Assembly: GCA_018821535.1 (NCBI GenBank)
Contig: JAHJLV010000011.1
Coordinates: forward strand, 1 to 32,630
Source: Pseudomonadota bacterium
GTDB taxonomy: Bacteria > Desulfobacterota > Desulfobacteria > Desulfobacterales > Desulfobacteraceae
Reading direction: 5' to 3'
DNA: 32,630 bases
The position numbers and the translations under genes were made by a program. The notes beneath the pieces were generated by a model. The model did no database searches and was not told where the DNA came from. It worked only from the letters and a program-made list of their open reading frames with translations. Within the stretch, counting starts at the first letter, position 1; each line of letters opens with the position of its first letter. Below, one piece after another: positions 7,289-17,054 of this stretch.

Positions 7289-7507
7289 CTATTTAAATCT
7301 ATATGTAATTCTTCCCCGGCTTAAATCATAAGGTGAAATTTCAACTGTCACCCTGTCACCCGGTAATATTTTAATAAAATGCATCCTCATTTTGCCTGAA
7401 ATATGGGCCAGCAGAACATGCTTGTTTTCAAGCTCAACTCTAAACATGGCATTGGGTAATGTTTCAAGTACTTTCCCGTCAACTTTGATGGGTTCTTCTT
7501 TTGCCAT
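7289..7507 (-). CDS. infA: Translation initiation factor IF-1
   Basis: The 72-residue OB-fold protein occupies the A site during initiation and helps IF-2 and IF-3 select the initiator tRNA. It reads [20 protein letters not shown] and continues [20 protein letters not shown], close to E. coli IF-1 in sequence and identical in length. The ATG at 7507 was chosen over an upstream in-frame TTG (7537) because the AAAGGAG ribosome binding site lies between them and the family length then matches. It is preceded directly by secY, with no adk or map in between. Confidence 0.97.
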   Translation of the reverse strand: MAKEEPIKVDGKVLETLPNAMFRVELENKHVLLAHISGKMRMHFIKILPGDRVTVEISPYDLSRGRITYRFK

Positions 7508-7546
7508 AGTGTTAGTAAACTCCTTTGAATAAATCAAAAAACTGCA

Positions 7547-8860
7547 TCAGGATCTGCCCTTAATTCTTTTGCTGCGTCCCATGAATCCATCATAATTTCC
7601 GGTAATCAAATGGGAATTAATCTGGGATATTGTATCAATTGATACCCCTACAACAATGAGAAGCGCTGTTCCGCCAAAATAGAACGGTATATCGAATTTG
7701 CTCATCAAGACTGTTGGCAGAACACACACCGCAGAAACATAAATCGCTCCGCCAAGGGTGATCCGGGTAAGCACTCTGTCTATATACTCACTGGTTTTTT
7801 TGCCCGGACGGATCCCCGGGATATACCCGCCATTTTTTTTCATATTCTCAGCCACATCTTCCGGATTAAACTGCACGGCAGTATAAAAAAAGCAGAAGAA
7901 TATAATAAACCCTACATACAGGATATAATACCATGGAGTACCCGGCGAAAACATTGACGCAAGCGTCTGCATAATCGGCAGATCCGTGAACTGGGCAAGG
8001 GTTGTCGGGAACATGATAATAGAGGAGGCAAAAATCGGCGGAATAACACCGGCTGTATTAATCTTAAGCGGCAGATGGGATGTCTGGCCGCCATACATTT
8101 TTCTACCCACGACCCGTTTGGCGTAATGAACCGGAATCCTGCGCTGTGCCTGCTCCATAAAAATAATGGCAGCAACAACCGCAACCATCAGAACAAGGAG
8201 AATAATCAGAACAAATACACTCATTTCTCCTGTGCTCATCAGCCGTACTGTGTTTCCCATGGCCGAAGGCATGCTGGCAACGATACCTGCAAAAATGATC
8301 AGGGATATACCGTTTCCGATACCGCGTTCGGTAATCTGCTCTCCCAGCCACATGATAAATGCAGTACCGGCTGTCAGGGTGATAATGGTGATCAGTCTGA
8401 ATCCCCATCCAGGATAGTCAACAATAGGAACGCCTGCCGGAGACATCATTGACTCCAGACCGACACTGATTCCCAATCCCTGAATAACACTTAAAACAAC
8501 AGTGCCATAACGGGTATACTGTGTTTTCTTTTTGCGGCCGGCATCACCTTCTTTTTTAAGCTGTGCAAGATGAGGCACAACAACCGTCATCAACTCCAGA
8601 ATGATGGATGCACTGATATAGGGCATAATACCCAGAGCAAAAATAGAAAGGCGTTCCAAAGCACCGCCGGAAAACATATTAAACATGGAAAACAATGTGC
8701 CTTCTGCAGATGCAAAAAAAGAAGCCAGCTCACCACTGTTAATGCCAGGTGTGGGAACATGGATACCAACACGGTAAACAAACAGCAGTGCGAGCGTAAT
8801 GAAGATCTTCCGTTTAAGCTCAGGAAGTTTAAATAAATTCTGATAGCTGTTATCGATCAT
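7547..8860 (-). CDS. secY: Preprotein translocase subunit SecY
   Basis: The 437-residue inner-membrane protein forms the channel for protein export and membrane insertion, together with SecE (encoded at the right end of this window) and SecG. About ten hydrophobic segments are visible. Typical motifs are GIHVPTPGIN after the first segment, the plug region around MFSGGALERLSIFALGIMPY, GNGISLIIFAGI, and the cytoplasmic loop GGYIPGIRPGKKTSEYI that meets SecA and the ribosome. The C-terminal KRIKGRS tail is normal. It follows rplO by 51 nt. Confidence 0.98.
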   Translation of the reverse strand: MIDNSYQNLFKLPELKRKIFITLALLFVYRVGIHVPTPGINSGELASFFASAEGTLFSMFNMFSGGALERLSIFALGIMPYISASIILELMTVVVPHLAQLKKEGDAGRKKKTQYTRYGTVVLSVIQGLGISVGLESMMSPAGVPIVDYPGWGFRLITIITLTAGTAFIMWLGEQITERGIGNGISLIIFAGIVASMPSAMGNTVRLMSTGEMSVFVLIILLVLMVAVVAAIIFMEQAQRRIPVHYAKRVVGRKMYGGQTSHLPLKINTAGVIPPIFASSIIMFPTTLAQFTDLPIMQTLASMFSPGTPWYYILYVGFIIFFCFFYTAVQFNPEDVAENMKKNGGYIPGIRPGKKTSEYIDRVLTRITLGGAIYVSAVCVLPTVLMSKFDIPFYFGGTALLIVVGVSIDTISQINSHLITGNYDGFMGRSKRIKGRS

Positions 8861-8911
8861 TTATGTGTCCTTAATTGCCTTCTTTTTTTATGTTTCAATA
8901 TGCAGTCTGAA

Positions 8912-9346
8912 CTATTCTACCGAACCGCCGGCAGATTCAATCTTTTCTCTGGCCGTTTTAGAAACAAGAATTTCTTTAACAGTCAGTTTTTTGGTAATTT
9001 CACCCATGCCCAGAATTTTTGCGCCGTCACGAGATCCCTTTACCAGACCTGATCCGCGAAGCACTGCCATATTAATGGTAGATCCATCTTCAAACTGATC
9101 CAGATCCTGAACATTCAGAACCGCATTATTGGTCTTGAAGATATTGGTAAACCCTCTTTTGGGAAGCCGTCTGTAAATCGGCATCTGACCGCCCTCAAAT
9201 CCAGGTCTTACACTTCCGCCAGCTCTGGCTTTAAGACCTTTATGCCCCCTGGTGGATGTTTTACCCATTCCGGAACCCGGACCGCGGCCTACTTTTTTTC
9301 TTTTTTTTCTTGAACCTGTGGCAGGTGACAAGTCATGAAGCTGCAT
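8912..9346 (-). CDS. rplO: 50S ribosomal protein L15
   Basis: The 144-residue L15 is a late-assembly protein of the large subunit with a long extended N-terminus. It starts MQLHDLSPATGSRKKRKKVG and has the glycine-rich GRGPGSGMGKTSTRGHKG segment that threads into 23S rRNA. The C-terminal domain ends KETAREKIE-like (KTAREKIESAGGSVE). Its ribosome binding site AGGAGG is formed by the last codons of rpmD, whose stop is 1 nt before this start, so the two are translationally coupled. Confidence 0.97.
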   Translation of the reverse strand: MQLHDLSPATGSRKKRKKVGRGPGSGMGKTSTRGHKGLKARAGGSVRPGFEGGQMPIYRRLPKRGFTNIFKTNNAVLNVQDLDQFEDGSTINMAVLRGSGLVKGSRDGAKILGMGEITKKLTVKEILVSKTAREKIESAGGSVE

Positions 9347-9347
9347 G

Positions 9348-9530
9348 TTACACCTCCTCTACTTTCACAAGATGTGAAACTTTTTTGACCTGTCCAAGAA
9401 TCACCGGGTCTGCATTATGCTCAACAGTATGATGCATTCTTCTCAATCCCAGGGATCGAACTATCCGACCATGCTTGGCTGGCCGGCCAATGGTACTTCT
9501 AATCTGTGTAATCTTAATTTTATCAGCCAT
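9348..9530 (-). CDS. rpmD: 50S ribosomal protein L30
   Basis: The 60-residue L30 has the typical KITQIRSTIGRPAKHGRIVR N-terminal half and the GLRRMHHTVEHNADPVILGQ stretch, ending in a short valine-rich strand. It is a small beta-alpha-beta protein at the base of the large subunit. The length equals the short bacterial form. It sits between rpsE and rplO, as in the spc operon of E. coli. Confidence 0.97.
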   Translation of the reverse strand: MADKIKITQIRSTIGRPAKHGRIVRSLGLRRMHHTVEHNADPVILGQVKKVSHLVKVEEV

Positions 9531-9542
9531 TTTACGAACCTC

Positions 9543-10037
9543 TTATATATCTTCGGGTCGAAGACCACGACGTTTTGCAACTTCTTCTTTGGTGCACAGT
9601 GACTGAAGTCCGGCCATTGTTGCCCGCACAATATTCTGAGTATTATTAGTGCCAATACATTTGGTTAATATATCAGTTACACCTGCTGCCTCAAGAACTG
9701 CACGTATACCGCCGCCTGCAATTAATCCGGTACCCGGGGAAGCCGGTTTGAGCAGCACACGTCCCGCACCTGCCTTACCAACCACCTCAAACGGAACAGT
9801 CCCGTTTACTAAAGAAATTTTAACCATGTCTCTTTTTGCTTTTTCCATACCCTTTTTAATTGCTTCAGGCACTTCTTTTGCTTTTCCAAGACCGAAACCG
9901 ACACTGCCTTCGCCGTCACCTACAACAACGAGCGCACTGAAGGTAAAATTTCTACCGCCTTTTACAACCTTGGCGACACGATTTATTCTGACAACTTTGT
10001 CGATCATGCCACTATCTTCTATTTGCTGTCTTGCCAA
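9543..10037 (-). CDS. rpsE: 30S ribosomal protein S5
   Basis: The 164-residue S5 is part of the decoding and helicase region of the small subunit. It has the double-stranded RNA-binding-like N-terminal domain ([28 protein letters not shown]) and the C-terminal part with [21 protein letters not shown]. Residues corresponding to spectinomycin-resistance sites (the VVKGGR loop) look wild type. It is 16 nt after rplR. Confidence 0.98.
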   Translation of the reverse strand: MARQQIEDSGMIDKVVRINRVAKVVKGGRNFTFSALVVVGDGEGSVGFGLGKAKEVPEAIKKGMEKAKRDMVKISLVNGTVPFEVVGKAGAGRVLLKPASPGTGLIAGGGIRAVLEAAGVTDILTKCIGTNNTQNIVRATMAGLQSLCTKEEVAKRRGLRPEDI

Positions 10038-10053
10038 AGGTATTCCTCCTTAA

Positions 10054-10422
10054 TTAGAAATTCAATCCGGCTTCCCGAGCGCCATCTGAAAGCGATTTAA
10101 TCCGGCCATGATATAAATAACCATTTCTGTCAAGAACTACCTTGGTAATTCCTTTGTCAACAGCTCTCCTGCCAATAAGGCTTCCAACAGCCTTTGCAAT
10201 CTCGATCTTTTTGCCTTCTACCTTGTTTTCTTTAAATTCCTTATCAAGCGTAGAAGCGGATACAAGCGTAGCCCCTTGAGTATCATCAATAATCTGGGCA
10301 TAAATATGTTTTGAACTTCTAAACACAGTTAATCTCGGGCGATCCTGGCTACCAGATATGTTTTTTCTGATTCTTCTCTTTCTTTTAAGCCTTGATAAAA
10401 GCCTTGGTGATGTATTTGCCAT
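10054..10422 (-). CDS. rplR: 50S ribosomal protein L18
   Basis: The 122-residue L18 binds 5S rRNA together with L5 and L25. The N-terminal [20 protein letters not shown] and the [20 protein letters not shown] core are diagnostic. The C-terminal [19 protein letters not shown] is the usual end. Spacing in the operon is regular (19 nt after rplF). Confidence 0.98.
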   Translation of the reverse strand: MANTSPRLLSRLKRKRRIRKNISGSQDRPRLTVFRSSKHIYAQIIDDTQGATLVSASTLDKEFKENKVEGKKIEIAKAVGSLIGRRAVDKGITKVVLDRNGYLYHGRIKSLSDGAREAGLNF

Positions 10423-10441
10423 AATATTTTATTTCAACCTT

Positions 10442-10984
10442 TTAGTCTTTACCTGCAGTCTTACCAGCTTTTCTGATAATTCTTTCGTCTGAATACATAA
10501 TCCCTTTGCCTTTATAAGGCTCAGGCGGTCTTAATGCTCTTATGTTTGCAGCGACCTGCCCCAGTGTTTCCTTATTGATACCTGACAATGAAATTTCGGT
10601 ATTTTTATCGACACTTGCGTCAATTCCTTCCGGAAGATCAAAATTCACCGGATTGGAATAGCCAATGTTGAGAACCAGTTTTTTCCCCTGGACCTCAGCG
10701 CGATACCCGATACCGGACAGGATTAATTTTTTTTCATACCCTGTTGAAACACCGGTGACCATATTAGAAATCAATGATCTGAACAGTCCCTGTAAAGCCA
10801 CTTTTTTCTTATCATCCGGATCTGTACTCACGGTGACAACATTATCGTTAATTTCTACATTCACAGCCGGATGCAACTGGCGTTCAAGATTACCTTTGGG
10901 TCCTTTAATCGAAATCATATCTCCGTTAAGGGCAAATTGGACCTTATCTGGAAGCTGAACCGGCTTTTTTCCTATTCTAGACAT
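10442..10984 (-). CDS. rplF: 50S ribosomal protein L6
   Basis: The 180-residue L6 lies near the sarcin-ricin loop and the factor-binding site. It consists of two related domains. It starts MSRIGKKPVQLPDKVQFALN and has the second-domain signature PPEPYKGKGIMYSDERIIRKAGKTAGK at residues 150-179, of which the PEPYKGKGI part is universal. No anomaly was noted. Confidence 0.98.
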   Translation of the reverse strand: MSRIGKKPVQLPDKVQFALNGDMISIKGPKGNLERQLHPAVNVEINDNVVTVSTDPDDKKKVALQGLFRSLISNMVTGVSTGYEKKLILSGIGYRAEVQGKKLVLNIGYSNPVNFDLPEGIDASVDKNTEISLSGINKETLGQVAANIRALRPPEPYKGKGIMYSDERIIRKAGKTAGKD

Positions 10985-10998
10985 ATATCACTCCTGTA

Positions 10999-11397
10999 CT
11001 ACCATACGTTACAAAGAATTTCACCGCCGACGTTCGCTTCTTTAGCCTGTTTATCCGTCATCAATCCTTTGGAGGTAGAGACAATCGAAATGCCCAGGCC
11101 GTTCAAAACCGGCTTAATCTGTTTAGACTTACTGTAAACTCTGCATGAGGGTTTACTGACTCTTTTTATTCCAAAGATGGTTGGCTGTCCATCGGAGACA
11201 TATTTTAAATAGACCCGAATCACGCCCTGTGTTTCATTTTCCAGAAACTTAAAATCTTTGATATATCCTTGTTCTTTCAGCACCCGCAGCATTTCCAGCT
11301 TAATTTTCGCCCCGGGGATATCCACCTTGGCAAACCCTGCTGTACCACCATTTCTTATGATTGTCAGCATGTCTGCAATGGGATCACTACTTGCCAT
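10999..11397 (-). CDS. rpsH: 30S ribosomal protein S8
   Basis: The 132-residue S8 binds the central domain of 16S rRNA. It begins with the DPIADMLTIIRNG motif and ends with STSKGLMTDKQAKEANVGGE, the latter being the rRNA-binding signature. In E. coli S8 represses the spc operon at the rplE start. I did not find an obvious copy of that structure here. Confidence 0.98.
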   Translation of the reverse strand: MASSDPIADMLTIIRNGGTAGFAKVDIPGAKIKLEMLRVLKEQGYIKDFKFLENETQGVIRVYLKYVSDGQPTIFGIKRVSKPSCRVYSKSKQIKPVLNGLGISIVSTSKGLMTDKQAKEANVGGEILCNVW

Positions 11398-11456
11398 TTA
11401 AAATCTCCTTAAAAATCCGCCGCTAATATTTGTTAATTCATCTGATGCTGCATGGA

Positions 11457-11642
11457 TTACCAGCTTGATTTGGTAACGCCTGGAAGGTTTCCTTCCGATG
11501 CAAGTTTTCTAAAACAAATTCTACAAATACCGGCTTTTCTAATAAATCCTCTTGGTCTGCCACATAAAGGACAACGGTTGTATGACCGTACTGAAAATTT
11601 AGATTTTCTGTTTGCCTTTACGATTAAAGCTGTTTTAGCCAA
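11457..11642 (-). CDS. rpsN: 30S ribosomal protein S14, type Z (zinc-binding)
   Basis: The 61-residue S14 is the short zinc form. Two CxxC pairs (Cys24/Cys27 and Cys40/Cys43) coordinate the metal in the 30S head. It begins [20 protein letters not shown] and ends PGVTKSSW. The long zinc-free S14 of about 100 residues found in enterobacteria is absent from this locus. It is followed by a 59-nt gap to rpsH, longer than most gaps in this part of the operon. Confidence 0.97.
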   Translation of the reverse strand: MAKTALIVKANRKSKFSVRSYNRCPLCGRPRGFIRKAGICRICFRKLASEGNLPGVTKSSW

Positions 11643-11661
11643 GCTTTCCTCCTTAAGATCA

Positions 11662-12201
11662 TCAATTTTTGAAAGGCATCCCGAAAAATTTCAAGAGCGC
11701 CTTGCCTTCCTCATCGGTTTTAGCTGTAGTCACAACTGTAATATTAAGACCTTTAATAGTATCGGTCTTATCATAGTCAATTTCAGGGAATATGATATGC
11801 TCTGTGATGCCGAGGCTGTAATTGCCCCTTCCATCAAAAGCCTTTCCTGATATTCCCCTGAAGTCCCTAACACGCGGCAAAGCAATATTCACCAGTCGAT
11901 CTAAAAAATCATACATTTTTTCACGACGCAGTGTCACTTTGCAGCCGATCGGCAAATCTGCCCTGAGCTTAAAATTTGCAATGGGTTTTTTAGCCCGGGT
12001 AACAACGGGCTTCTGACCGGCAATCAATGCCATTTCCGCAGCTGCTGAATCCACAATTTTGGGATTTCTTACAGCTTCTCCCAATCCCATGTTTAACACA
12101 ATTTTTTCCAGCTTCGGCACCTGTTGTACATTTTTATACTTAAAGGTTTCCTTAAGCTGAGGTACAACTTCGTTAATATATCTTTCCTTAAGAGTTGACA
12201 T
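11662..12201 (-). CDS. rplE: 50S ribosomal protein L5
   Basis: The 179-residue L5 binds 5S rRNA and contacts S13 across the subunit bridge. Characteristic segments are [37 protein letters not shown], and [21 protein letters not shown]. It is complete and of standard length. Confidence 0.98.
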   Translation of the reverse strand: MSTLKERYINEVVPQLKETFKYKNVQQVPKLEKIVLNMGLGEAVRNPKIVDSAAAEMALIAGQKPVVTRAKKPIANFKLRADLPIGCKVTLRREKMYDFLDRLVNIALPRVRDFRGISGKAFDGRGNYSLGITEHIIFPEIDYDKTDTIKGLNITVVTTAKTDEEGKALLKFFGMPFKN

Positions 12202-12222
12202 GTATTCTCTCCGCCTTTGTTC

Positions 12223-12543
12223 TTAAGCGTCTATCTGTTGACTGCATTTTTTGCAGATTCTGACCCGTTTTCCATCTTCAAGCTGCTTGGTTCCAATCCG
12301 GGTGGGTTTGACACATGAATTACACATCACCATAAGATTGGATATTGCAATGGGCATTGTCTTTTCAACGATGCCACCCTGCGGATTTGCCTGGCTTGGT
12401 CTCTGATGGGTTTTCACAATATTAATGTTTTCCACAACGGCACGGTTTGTCTTTTTGACAATTTTGAGAACTTTGCCAATCTTACCCTTATCCTTACCGG
12501 TCAGTACCTTAACCTTATCATCTTTTTTCAATCTGATTTTCAT
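12223..12543 (-). CDS. rplX: 50S ribosomal protein L24
   Basis: The 106-residue L24 is an assembly initiator close to the tunnel exit. The N-terminal KOW domain shows [20 protein letters not shown]. The C-terminal part carries two CxxC pairs (residues 74/77 and 97/100 from this start) and is probably a zinc ribbon, as in many non-enteric L24 proteins. The start is placed at MKIRLKK, the family norm; an ATG three codons earlier (12552) is a possible alternative. Confidence 0.96.
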   Translation of the reverse strand: MKIRLKKDDKVKVLTGKDKGKIGKVLKIVKKTNRAVVENINIVKTHQRPSQANPQGGIVEKTMPIAISNLMVMCNSCVKPTRIGTKQLEDGKRVRICKKCSQQIDA

Positions 12544-12579
12544 AGTTTCCATAACAATTAAATCCCATAACCTGACATT

Positions 12580-12948
12580 TTAAAGCACATCAGGAGCCAA
12601 AGAAACAATTTTCATAAATTTCTTGGCCCTCAACTCTCTTGCCACAGGTCCAAAGATACGCGTACCAACCGGGTCATTTGATTTGGCTAAAATCACCGCT
12701 GAATTATCATCGAATCTGATCATTGAACCGTCTGGCCGGGAGATCTCTTTTTTTGTTCTGACAATAACAGCCTGAACAACATCCCCTTTTTTTACTTTTG
12801 CATTGGGAATCGCTTCTTTTACTGAACATACAATAATATCACCAATGGTGGCATACCGTCGTTTAGACCCGCCCAGTACTTTGATACAGTACAATTCCTT
12901 TGCACCGGAGTTGTCTGCAACTGTTAATCTTGTTTCACTCTGAATCAT
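12580..12948 (-). CDS. rplN: 50S ribosomal protein L14
   Basis: The 122-residue L14 forms part of intersubunit bridges B5/B8 and is the docking site of silencing factor RsfS. It begins [19 protein letters not shown] and has the conserved [18 protein letters not shown] and [16 protein letters not shown] segments. An AAGGGAG ribosome binding site lies just upstream. Confidence 0.98.
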   Translation of the reverse strand: MIQSETRLTVADNSGAKELYCIKVLGGSKRRYATIGDIIVCSVKEAIPNAKVKKGDVVQAVIVRTKKEISRPDGSMIRFDDNSAVILAKSNDPVGTRIFGPVARELRAKKFMKIVSLAPDVL

Positions 12949-12964
12949 TTCTCAACTCCCTTAA

Positions 12965-13225
12965 TCAAACAGCTTCTTTAATCATTTCAACAACTCTGAA
13001 ACGTTTGAGCTTGCTCAAAGGTCTTGTTTCGACAATCTTTACAGTATCGCCAATTTTATATTCATTCTTTTCATCATGAGCATGATATTTTTTATAACGT
13101 TTCATGAACTTTTTATAAATTACATGCTGGACATATCTTTCAACTTGAACAACAACAGATTTATCCATTTTATCTGATACAATGACGCCAATCAGCTCTT
13201 TTTTATTTTTTTGAGTATTTTCCAT
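12965..13225 (-). CDS. rpsQ: 30S ribosomal protein S17
   Basis: The 86-residue S17 is an OB-fold primary 16S rRNA binder. It shows [18 protein letters not shown], followed by a [16 protein letters not shown] loop and [20 protein letters not shown], all typical. It follows rpmC by 17 nt. Confidence 0.97.
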   Translation of the reverse strand: MENTQKNKKELIGVIVSDKMDKSVVVQVERYVQHVIYKKFMKRYKKYHAHDEKNEYKIGDTVKIVETRPLSKLKRFRVVEMIKEAV

Positions 13226-13242
13226 AATAGTATCTTCGCAAA

Positions 13243-13440
13243 TTAGCTAATGTTTATGTTCTTTTCTTTAGATATTGTATACAATCTTGCAATATCCTTT
13301 TTGACATTTGAAAGCGCCGTGGTATTTTCAAGCTGTCCTGCATCATTTTGAAACCGGAGCTTAAAAAGCTCTGCTTTCAATTCCAAAAGCTTTGCCTTAA
13401 ACTGATCTGTTTCAAATTCTCTTATTTCTGCGGTTTTCAT
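13243..13440 (-). CDS. rpmC: 50S ribosomal protein L29
   Basis: The 65-residue helical L29 lies at the tunnel exit beside L23 and is part of the docking platform for trigger factor and SRP. The motif [20 protein letters not shown] and the closing [11 protein letters not shown] segment are diagnostic. The start is only 2 nt after the rplP stop, so the genes are likely co-translated. Confidence 0.97.
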   Translation of the reverse strand: MKTAEIREFETDQFKAKLLELKAELFKLRFQNDAGQLENTTALSNVKKDIARLYTISKEKNINIS

Positions 13441-13442
13441 AG

Positions 13443-13853
13443 TTACTTGCTCCTTTCCACAAACCGGGTTTTCACGGAAAGCTTTCTGGCTGCAAGTCTC
13501 ATGGCTTCCATGGCAATTTCTCTGGAAATACCTTCCATTTCATACAGAATTTTCCCGGGTTTTACCCGTGCAACCCATGCATCTGTGGCCCCCTTACCTT
13601 TACCCATTCTGACTTCCGCAGGTTTTTTGGTAACAGGATGATCCGGAAAAAATCTGATCCAGCTTTTACCTGCTCTTTTGGCATGACGGGTTAAAGCAAC
13701 CCTGGCAGCTTCTATCTGTCTTGCATTTATATATCCGCATTCTATTGCCTGAAGACCAAAGTCACCAAAACTCAGCTTATTGCCTTTATCTGGCGCTCCC
13801 TTGGTTCTGCCACGAAACTGTTTACGGAATTTTACATTTTTTGGACTAAGCAT
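13443..13853 (-). CDS. rplP: 50S ribosomal protein L16
   Basis: The 136-residue L16 helps position A-site tRNA at the peptidyl-transferase centre. It begins [19 protein letters not shown] and contains [23 protein letters not shown] and [20 protein letters not shown]. The arginine that is hydroxylated by RoxA in E. coli lies in a region that is conserved here. Confidence 0.98.
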   Translation of the reverse strand: MLSPKNVKFRKQFRGRTKGAPDKGNKLSFGDFGLQAIECGYINARQIEAARVALTRHAKRAGKSWIRFFPDHPVTKKPAEVRMGKGKGATDAWVARVKPGKILYEMEGISREIAMEAMRLAARKLSVKTRFVERSK

Positions 13854-13878
13854 TTTTTAAGTCTCCTGATCGTCGCAA

Positions 13879-14526
13879 TTAAGCCAACGCCTGCTCATTC
13901 GGGCTTAATACCTCACCTTTGAAAACAAAGGTTTTTATCCCGATTAATCCGTAAGTGGTCTTGGCTTCAATAAAACCGTAATCCACATCTGCTCTCAGAG
14001 TATGAAGCGGAATACGACCTTCCTTGTACCACTCGGTCCTTGCCATTTCTGCACCACCCAGTCGGCCGGAACAGATAATCTTGATTCCCTTTGCACCAAA
14101 CCGCATGGCTGATGTAACACTGCGTTTCATCGCACGTCTGAAAGCGATTCGTCTTTCAAGCTGAAGCGCAATGTTCTCTGCAACCAGCTGGGCATCAATT
14201 TCAGGACGCCGGACTTCTTTGATATCTATGAGTACTGCTGGTTTGAGCATTTTTTCAAGCTCAGTTTTAAGCAGTGCGATCTCAGCACCTTTTTTCCCGA
14301 TGATAATTCCCGGGCGTGCTGCAAAAACCCTTAAACGAATCTGTTTGGAAAAACGTTCAATTTCAATTTTTGATATGCCAGCATGATAGAGCTTCTTTTT
14401 CAGAAATTTTCGAACTTTGAAATCTTCTTCAACAAAAGAGGCATACTCCTTGTCTGCATACCATCTGGAGTCCCATGTCCGGATGATGCCTAATCTTAAA
14501 CTGGTGGGATGTACTTTCTGGCCCAA
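13879..14526 (-). CDS. rpsC: 30S ribosomal protein S3
   Basis: The 215-residue S3 lines the mRNA entry channel. It begins [20 protein letters not shown] and has a KH domain with the GXXG loop in [14 protein letters not shown]. The C-terminal domain includes [27 protein letters not shown], of which the [10 protein letters not shown] part is universal. It lacks the long C-terminal extension of the enterobacterial protein. Confidence 0.98.
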   Translation of the reverse strand: MGQKVHPTSLRLGIIRTWDSRWYADKEYASFVEEDFKVRKFLKKKLYHAGISKIEIERFSKQIRLRVFAARPGIIIGKKGAEIALLKTELEKMLKPAVLIDIKEVRRPEIDAQLVAENIALQLERRIAFRRAMKRSVTSAMRFGAKGIKIICSGRLGGAEMARTEWYKEGRIPLHTLRADVDYGFIEAKTTYGLIGIKTFVFKGEVLSPNEQALA

Positions 14527-14538
14527 GCTTATTTCCTC

Positions 14539-14877
14539 CTATTTGTCAGTCGATTCGACAACAACTGTCAAATGACTGCTCCGTTTCAAAATTCTGTTTG
14601 CCCTTCCCCTGGCTCTGGGTCGAAACCGTTTCATCATCGGCCCATGATCGACAAAAATATTCTTGACAACCAATGTATCTACGTCCAGCTCATTGTTGTT
14701 TTCAGCGTTTGCTACTGCTGACTGGAGCGTTTTATAGATAATTCCGGCTGCTTTAAGCGGCATGAACTTTAAAAGCGTAAGTGCCTGTGATGCACTTTTG
14801 CCTTTAACTTCAGCGATGGGCAATCTGAGTTTGAACGGTGAAATTCTTGTATACCTTGTAATTGCTTTAACTTCCAT
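14539..14877 (-). CDS. rplV: 50S ribosomal protein L22
   Basis: The 112-residue L22 has a globular domain on the surface and a long hairpin reaching into the exit tunnel constriction. Seen are the N-terminal [19 protein letters not shown] and the C-terminal hairpin [21 protein letters not shown]. The hairpin residues linked with macrolide response are of ordinary length. Confidence 0.98.
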   Translation of the reverse strand: MEVKAITRYTRISPFKLRLPIAEVKGKSASQALTLLKFMPLKAAGIIYKTLQSAVANAENNNELDVDTLVVKNIFVDHGPMMKRFRPRARGRANRILKRSSHLTVVVESTDK

Positions 14878-14905
14878 ATCACTATCCTTTAATCAAACAA
14901 AAAGC

Positions 14906-15181
14906 TTATCTCTTGGATTTTTTATCTCCGGCATGCCCCCAGAATGTCCTGGTAGGTGAAAACTCACCGAATTTATGACCGACCATGTTCTCTGATACAA
15001 AAACGGGAATAAATTTTTTACCGTTATGAACAGCAAATGTAATACCAACCATTTCTGGAAAGATGGTGGATCTACGCGACCAGGTCTTAATGACTTTGTT
15101 ACTTTTGGAATTATTTGCATCCATCACCTTTTTAAAAAGATGCGGGGCAACATAAGGTCCTTTTTTTAATGATCTTGGCAT
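14906..15181 (-). CDS. rpsS: 30S ribosomal protein S19
   Basis: The 91-residue S19 works with S13 in the 30S head. It begins [19 protein letters not shown] and has [14 protein letters not shown] and [20 protein letters not shown], all near-invariant. It lies between rplB and rplV. Confidence 0.98.
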   Translation of the reverse strand: MPRSLKKGPYVAPHLFKKVMDANNSKSNKVIKTWSRRSTIFPEMVGITFAVHNGKKFIPVFVSENMVGHKFGEFSPTRTFWGHAGDKKSKR

Positions 15182-15195
15182 AATTTGTCACCTAT

Positions 15196-16029
15196 TTATT
15201 TTCGCTTTGCTCTTCTTTTTACAATATATTGATCCGTTCTTGCACTGTTCCGGGTTCTCTTGCCTTTGGCTAAAACTCCCCATGGGCTGCATGGCTGACG
15301 TCCACCTGAAGATCTTCCTTCACCACCGCCCATCGGGTGATCAACCGGGTTCATTGCCACACCTCGCACAGAAGGTCTTCTCCCCATCCAGCGGCTGCGT
15401 CCGGCTTTGCCAATTTTTACATCACCATGTTTTTCATTACCCACACGACCCACGGTTGCCTTACATTTCAAGTGAACCATACGCACTTCACCTGAGGGTA
15501 AAAGAACCTGTGCATAGGTGCCTTCTTTGGCCATCAGTCTGGCAAACGCACCTGCGCTTCTGACAATCTGGCCGCCTTTGTTTTCTTTTAGTTCAATATT
15601 GTGAATCCGCGTACCCGTAGGAATGTCTTCCAGCGCCAGACAGTTTCCCGGTTTAATATCCGCGCCGGGTCCTGTTTCAAGAATATCACCGACACGTACT
15701 TCCAAGGGTGCCAGAATATATCTTTTCTCCCCATCTGCATATACTAAAAGTGCAATTCTTGCACTTCTGTTCGGATCATATTCAATAGCAGACACCTTTG
15801 CCGGAATTCCATCTTTATCTCTTTTAAAATCAATGATGCGGTATTTCTTTTTTGCACCACCGCCTCTGTGTTTTGCTGTGATTCTACCGTATGAGTTGCG
15901 ACCGGCCCGTTTATTAATATTTTTTGTCAGCCGTCTTTCAGGTTTAGTCTTTGTAATTTCCTCAAAAGAAAGGTATTCCTGAGCACGTCGTCCGGGAGAT
16001 GTCGGTTTGGACTTAATAATTGTTGACAT
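15196..16029 (-). CDS. rplB: 50S ribosomal protein L2
   Basis: The 277-residue L2 is needed for subunit association and peptidyl-transferase function. It contains [19 protein letters not shown] in the N-terminal part, an SH3-like core, and the C-terminal signature [20 protein letters not shown] with the conserved histidine (E. coli His229 equivalent). It ends with a basic KRRAKRK tail. Confidence 0.98.
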   Translation of the reverse strand: MSTIIKSKPTSPGRRAQEYLSFEEITKTKPERRLTKNINKRAGRNSYGRITAKHRGGGAKKKYRIIDFKRDKDGIPAKVSAIEYDPNRSARIALLVYADGEKRYILAPLEVRVGDILETGPGADIKPGNCLALEDIPTGTRIHNIELKENKGGQIVRSAGAFARLMAKEGTYAQVLLPSGEVRMVHLKCKATVGRVGNEKHGDVKIGKAGRSRWMGRRPSVRGVAMNPVDHPMGGGEGRSSGGRQPCSPWGVLAKGKRTRNSARTDQYIVKRRAKRK

Positions 16030-16040
16030 ATATATACCTC

Positions 16041-16328
16041 TTAAACACCTTCAAAAAAGTCGATTCGTTGTCCTGGCATCAATGTGATTACAGCTTTTTT
16101 CCAGTCTTTTTTCTTGCCCATGATTCTTCCGCGCTGTTTCACTTTTCCTTTTACCTGTATTGTTCGAACCTGCTTTACTTTGGTGTTGAAACTTTTTTCA
16201 ACAGCATTTTTAATTTCAACCCGGTTGGCTCTTTTATCCACCTTGATCGTCACCTGGTTGTTCAGTTCTTTTTGAAGGGTCGTTTTTTCTGTAACCAACG
16301 GACCTCTTATTATATCATATGCTATCAT
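16041..16328 (-). CDS. rplW: 50S ribosomal protein L23
   Basis: The 95-residue L23 sits at the tunnel exit and is the main contact for trigger factor and SRP. Typical sequence includes [34 protein letters not shown] and [17 protein letters not shown]. It begins 6 nt after the rplD stop. Confidence 0.97.
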   Translation of the reverse strand: MIAYDIIRGPLVTEKTTLQKELNNQVTIKVDKRANRVEIKNAVEKSFNTKVKQVRTIQVKGKVKQRGRIMGKKKDWKKAVITLMPGQRIDFFEGV

Positions 16329-16334
16329 TTTAAA

Positions 16335-16952
16335 TTAAAACCTCCCTTCAATATTCTGAATGCTTGATTCGACCAGAAGAAGATTTTTAAATTTAAGTAT
16401 ATCATACACATTCAAACCTTCTGATTTGATCACCTTGACATCAGAAATATTTCGCGAAGAAAGTGCAAGGTTATCATCCTGGGCATCCGATACAATCAAA
16501 GTATCATTAAGGTTCAATGCGTTCAGGACATTGACCAGGTTCTTGGTCTTGACAGCATCCAGCTTAAAATCATCAATGACATAAATTGTCTTATCTTCGA
16601 CCTTGGAGCTTAATGCCATTTTCAGCGCAAGCTTTTTCACTTTTTTAGGGACCTTGATTTCATAGGATCTCTGATGCGGTCCAAAAATAACACCGCCGCC
16701 TTTTCTCAGCGGTGATTTAATACTCCCAGCACGTGCATTACCGGTGCCCTTCTGTCTGAAAAGTTTTCTTGTACTGCCTTTCACCATCCCCCGGGTTTTA
16801 GACGCAGCAGTCCCAGACCGTTTTGCAACGAGTTGGGACCGTACAACCTGGTGAAGAACACTTGTTTTAACGGGAATGCTGAAAATATCGTCAGAAAGCT
16901 GAGCTTCAGACACTTTTTCACCTGCACTGTTTAATACATCTACAGCAGCCAT
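16335..16952 (-). CDS. rplD: 50S ribosomal protein L4
   Basis: The 205-residue L4 sends a loop into the exit tunnel. The loop region KTRGMVKGSTRKLFRQKGTG and the following GGGVIFGPHQRSY are clear. The start at MAAVDVLNSAGEKV was chosen because a GAGGAAG ribosome binding site lies just before it; an ATG four codons upstream overlaps that site. In E. coli L4 also represses its own operon through the S10 leader, but no such long leader exists here. A 102-nt gap without evident features separates it from rplC. Confidence 0.97.
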   Translation of the reverse strand: MAAVDVLNSAGEKVSEAQLSDDIFSIPVKTSVLHQVVRSQLVAKRSGTAASKTRGMVKGSTRKLFRQKGTGNARAGSIKSPLRKGGGVIFGPHQRSYEIKVPKKVKKLALKMALSSKVEDKTIYVIDDFKLDAVKTKNLVNVLNALNLNDTLIVSDAQDDNLALSSRNISDVKVIKSEGLNVYDILKFKNLLLVESSIQNIEGRF

Positions 16953-17054
16953 ATTCTTCCTCATAAATTTTGATCAGCCATGCATCACTGCGAAATGTTC
17001 TGCAATACCCATAGCCGCATTTTAGTCTTATTCAGACTTCAGTATTTCTATAAA

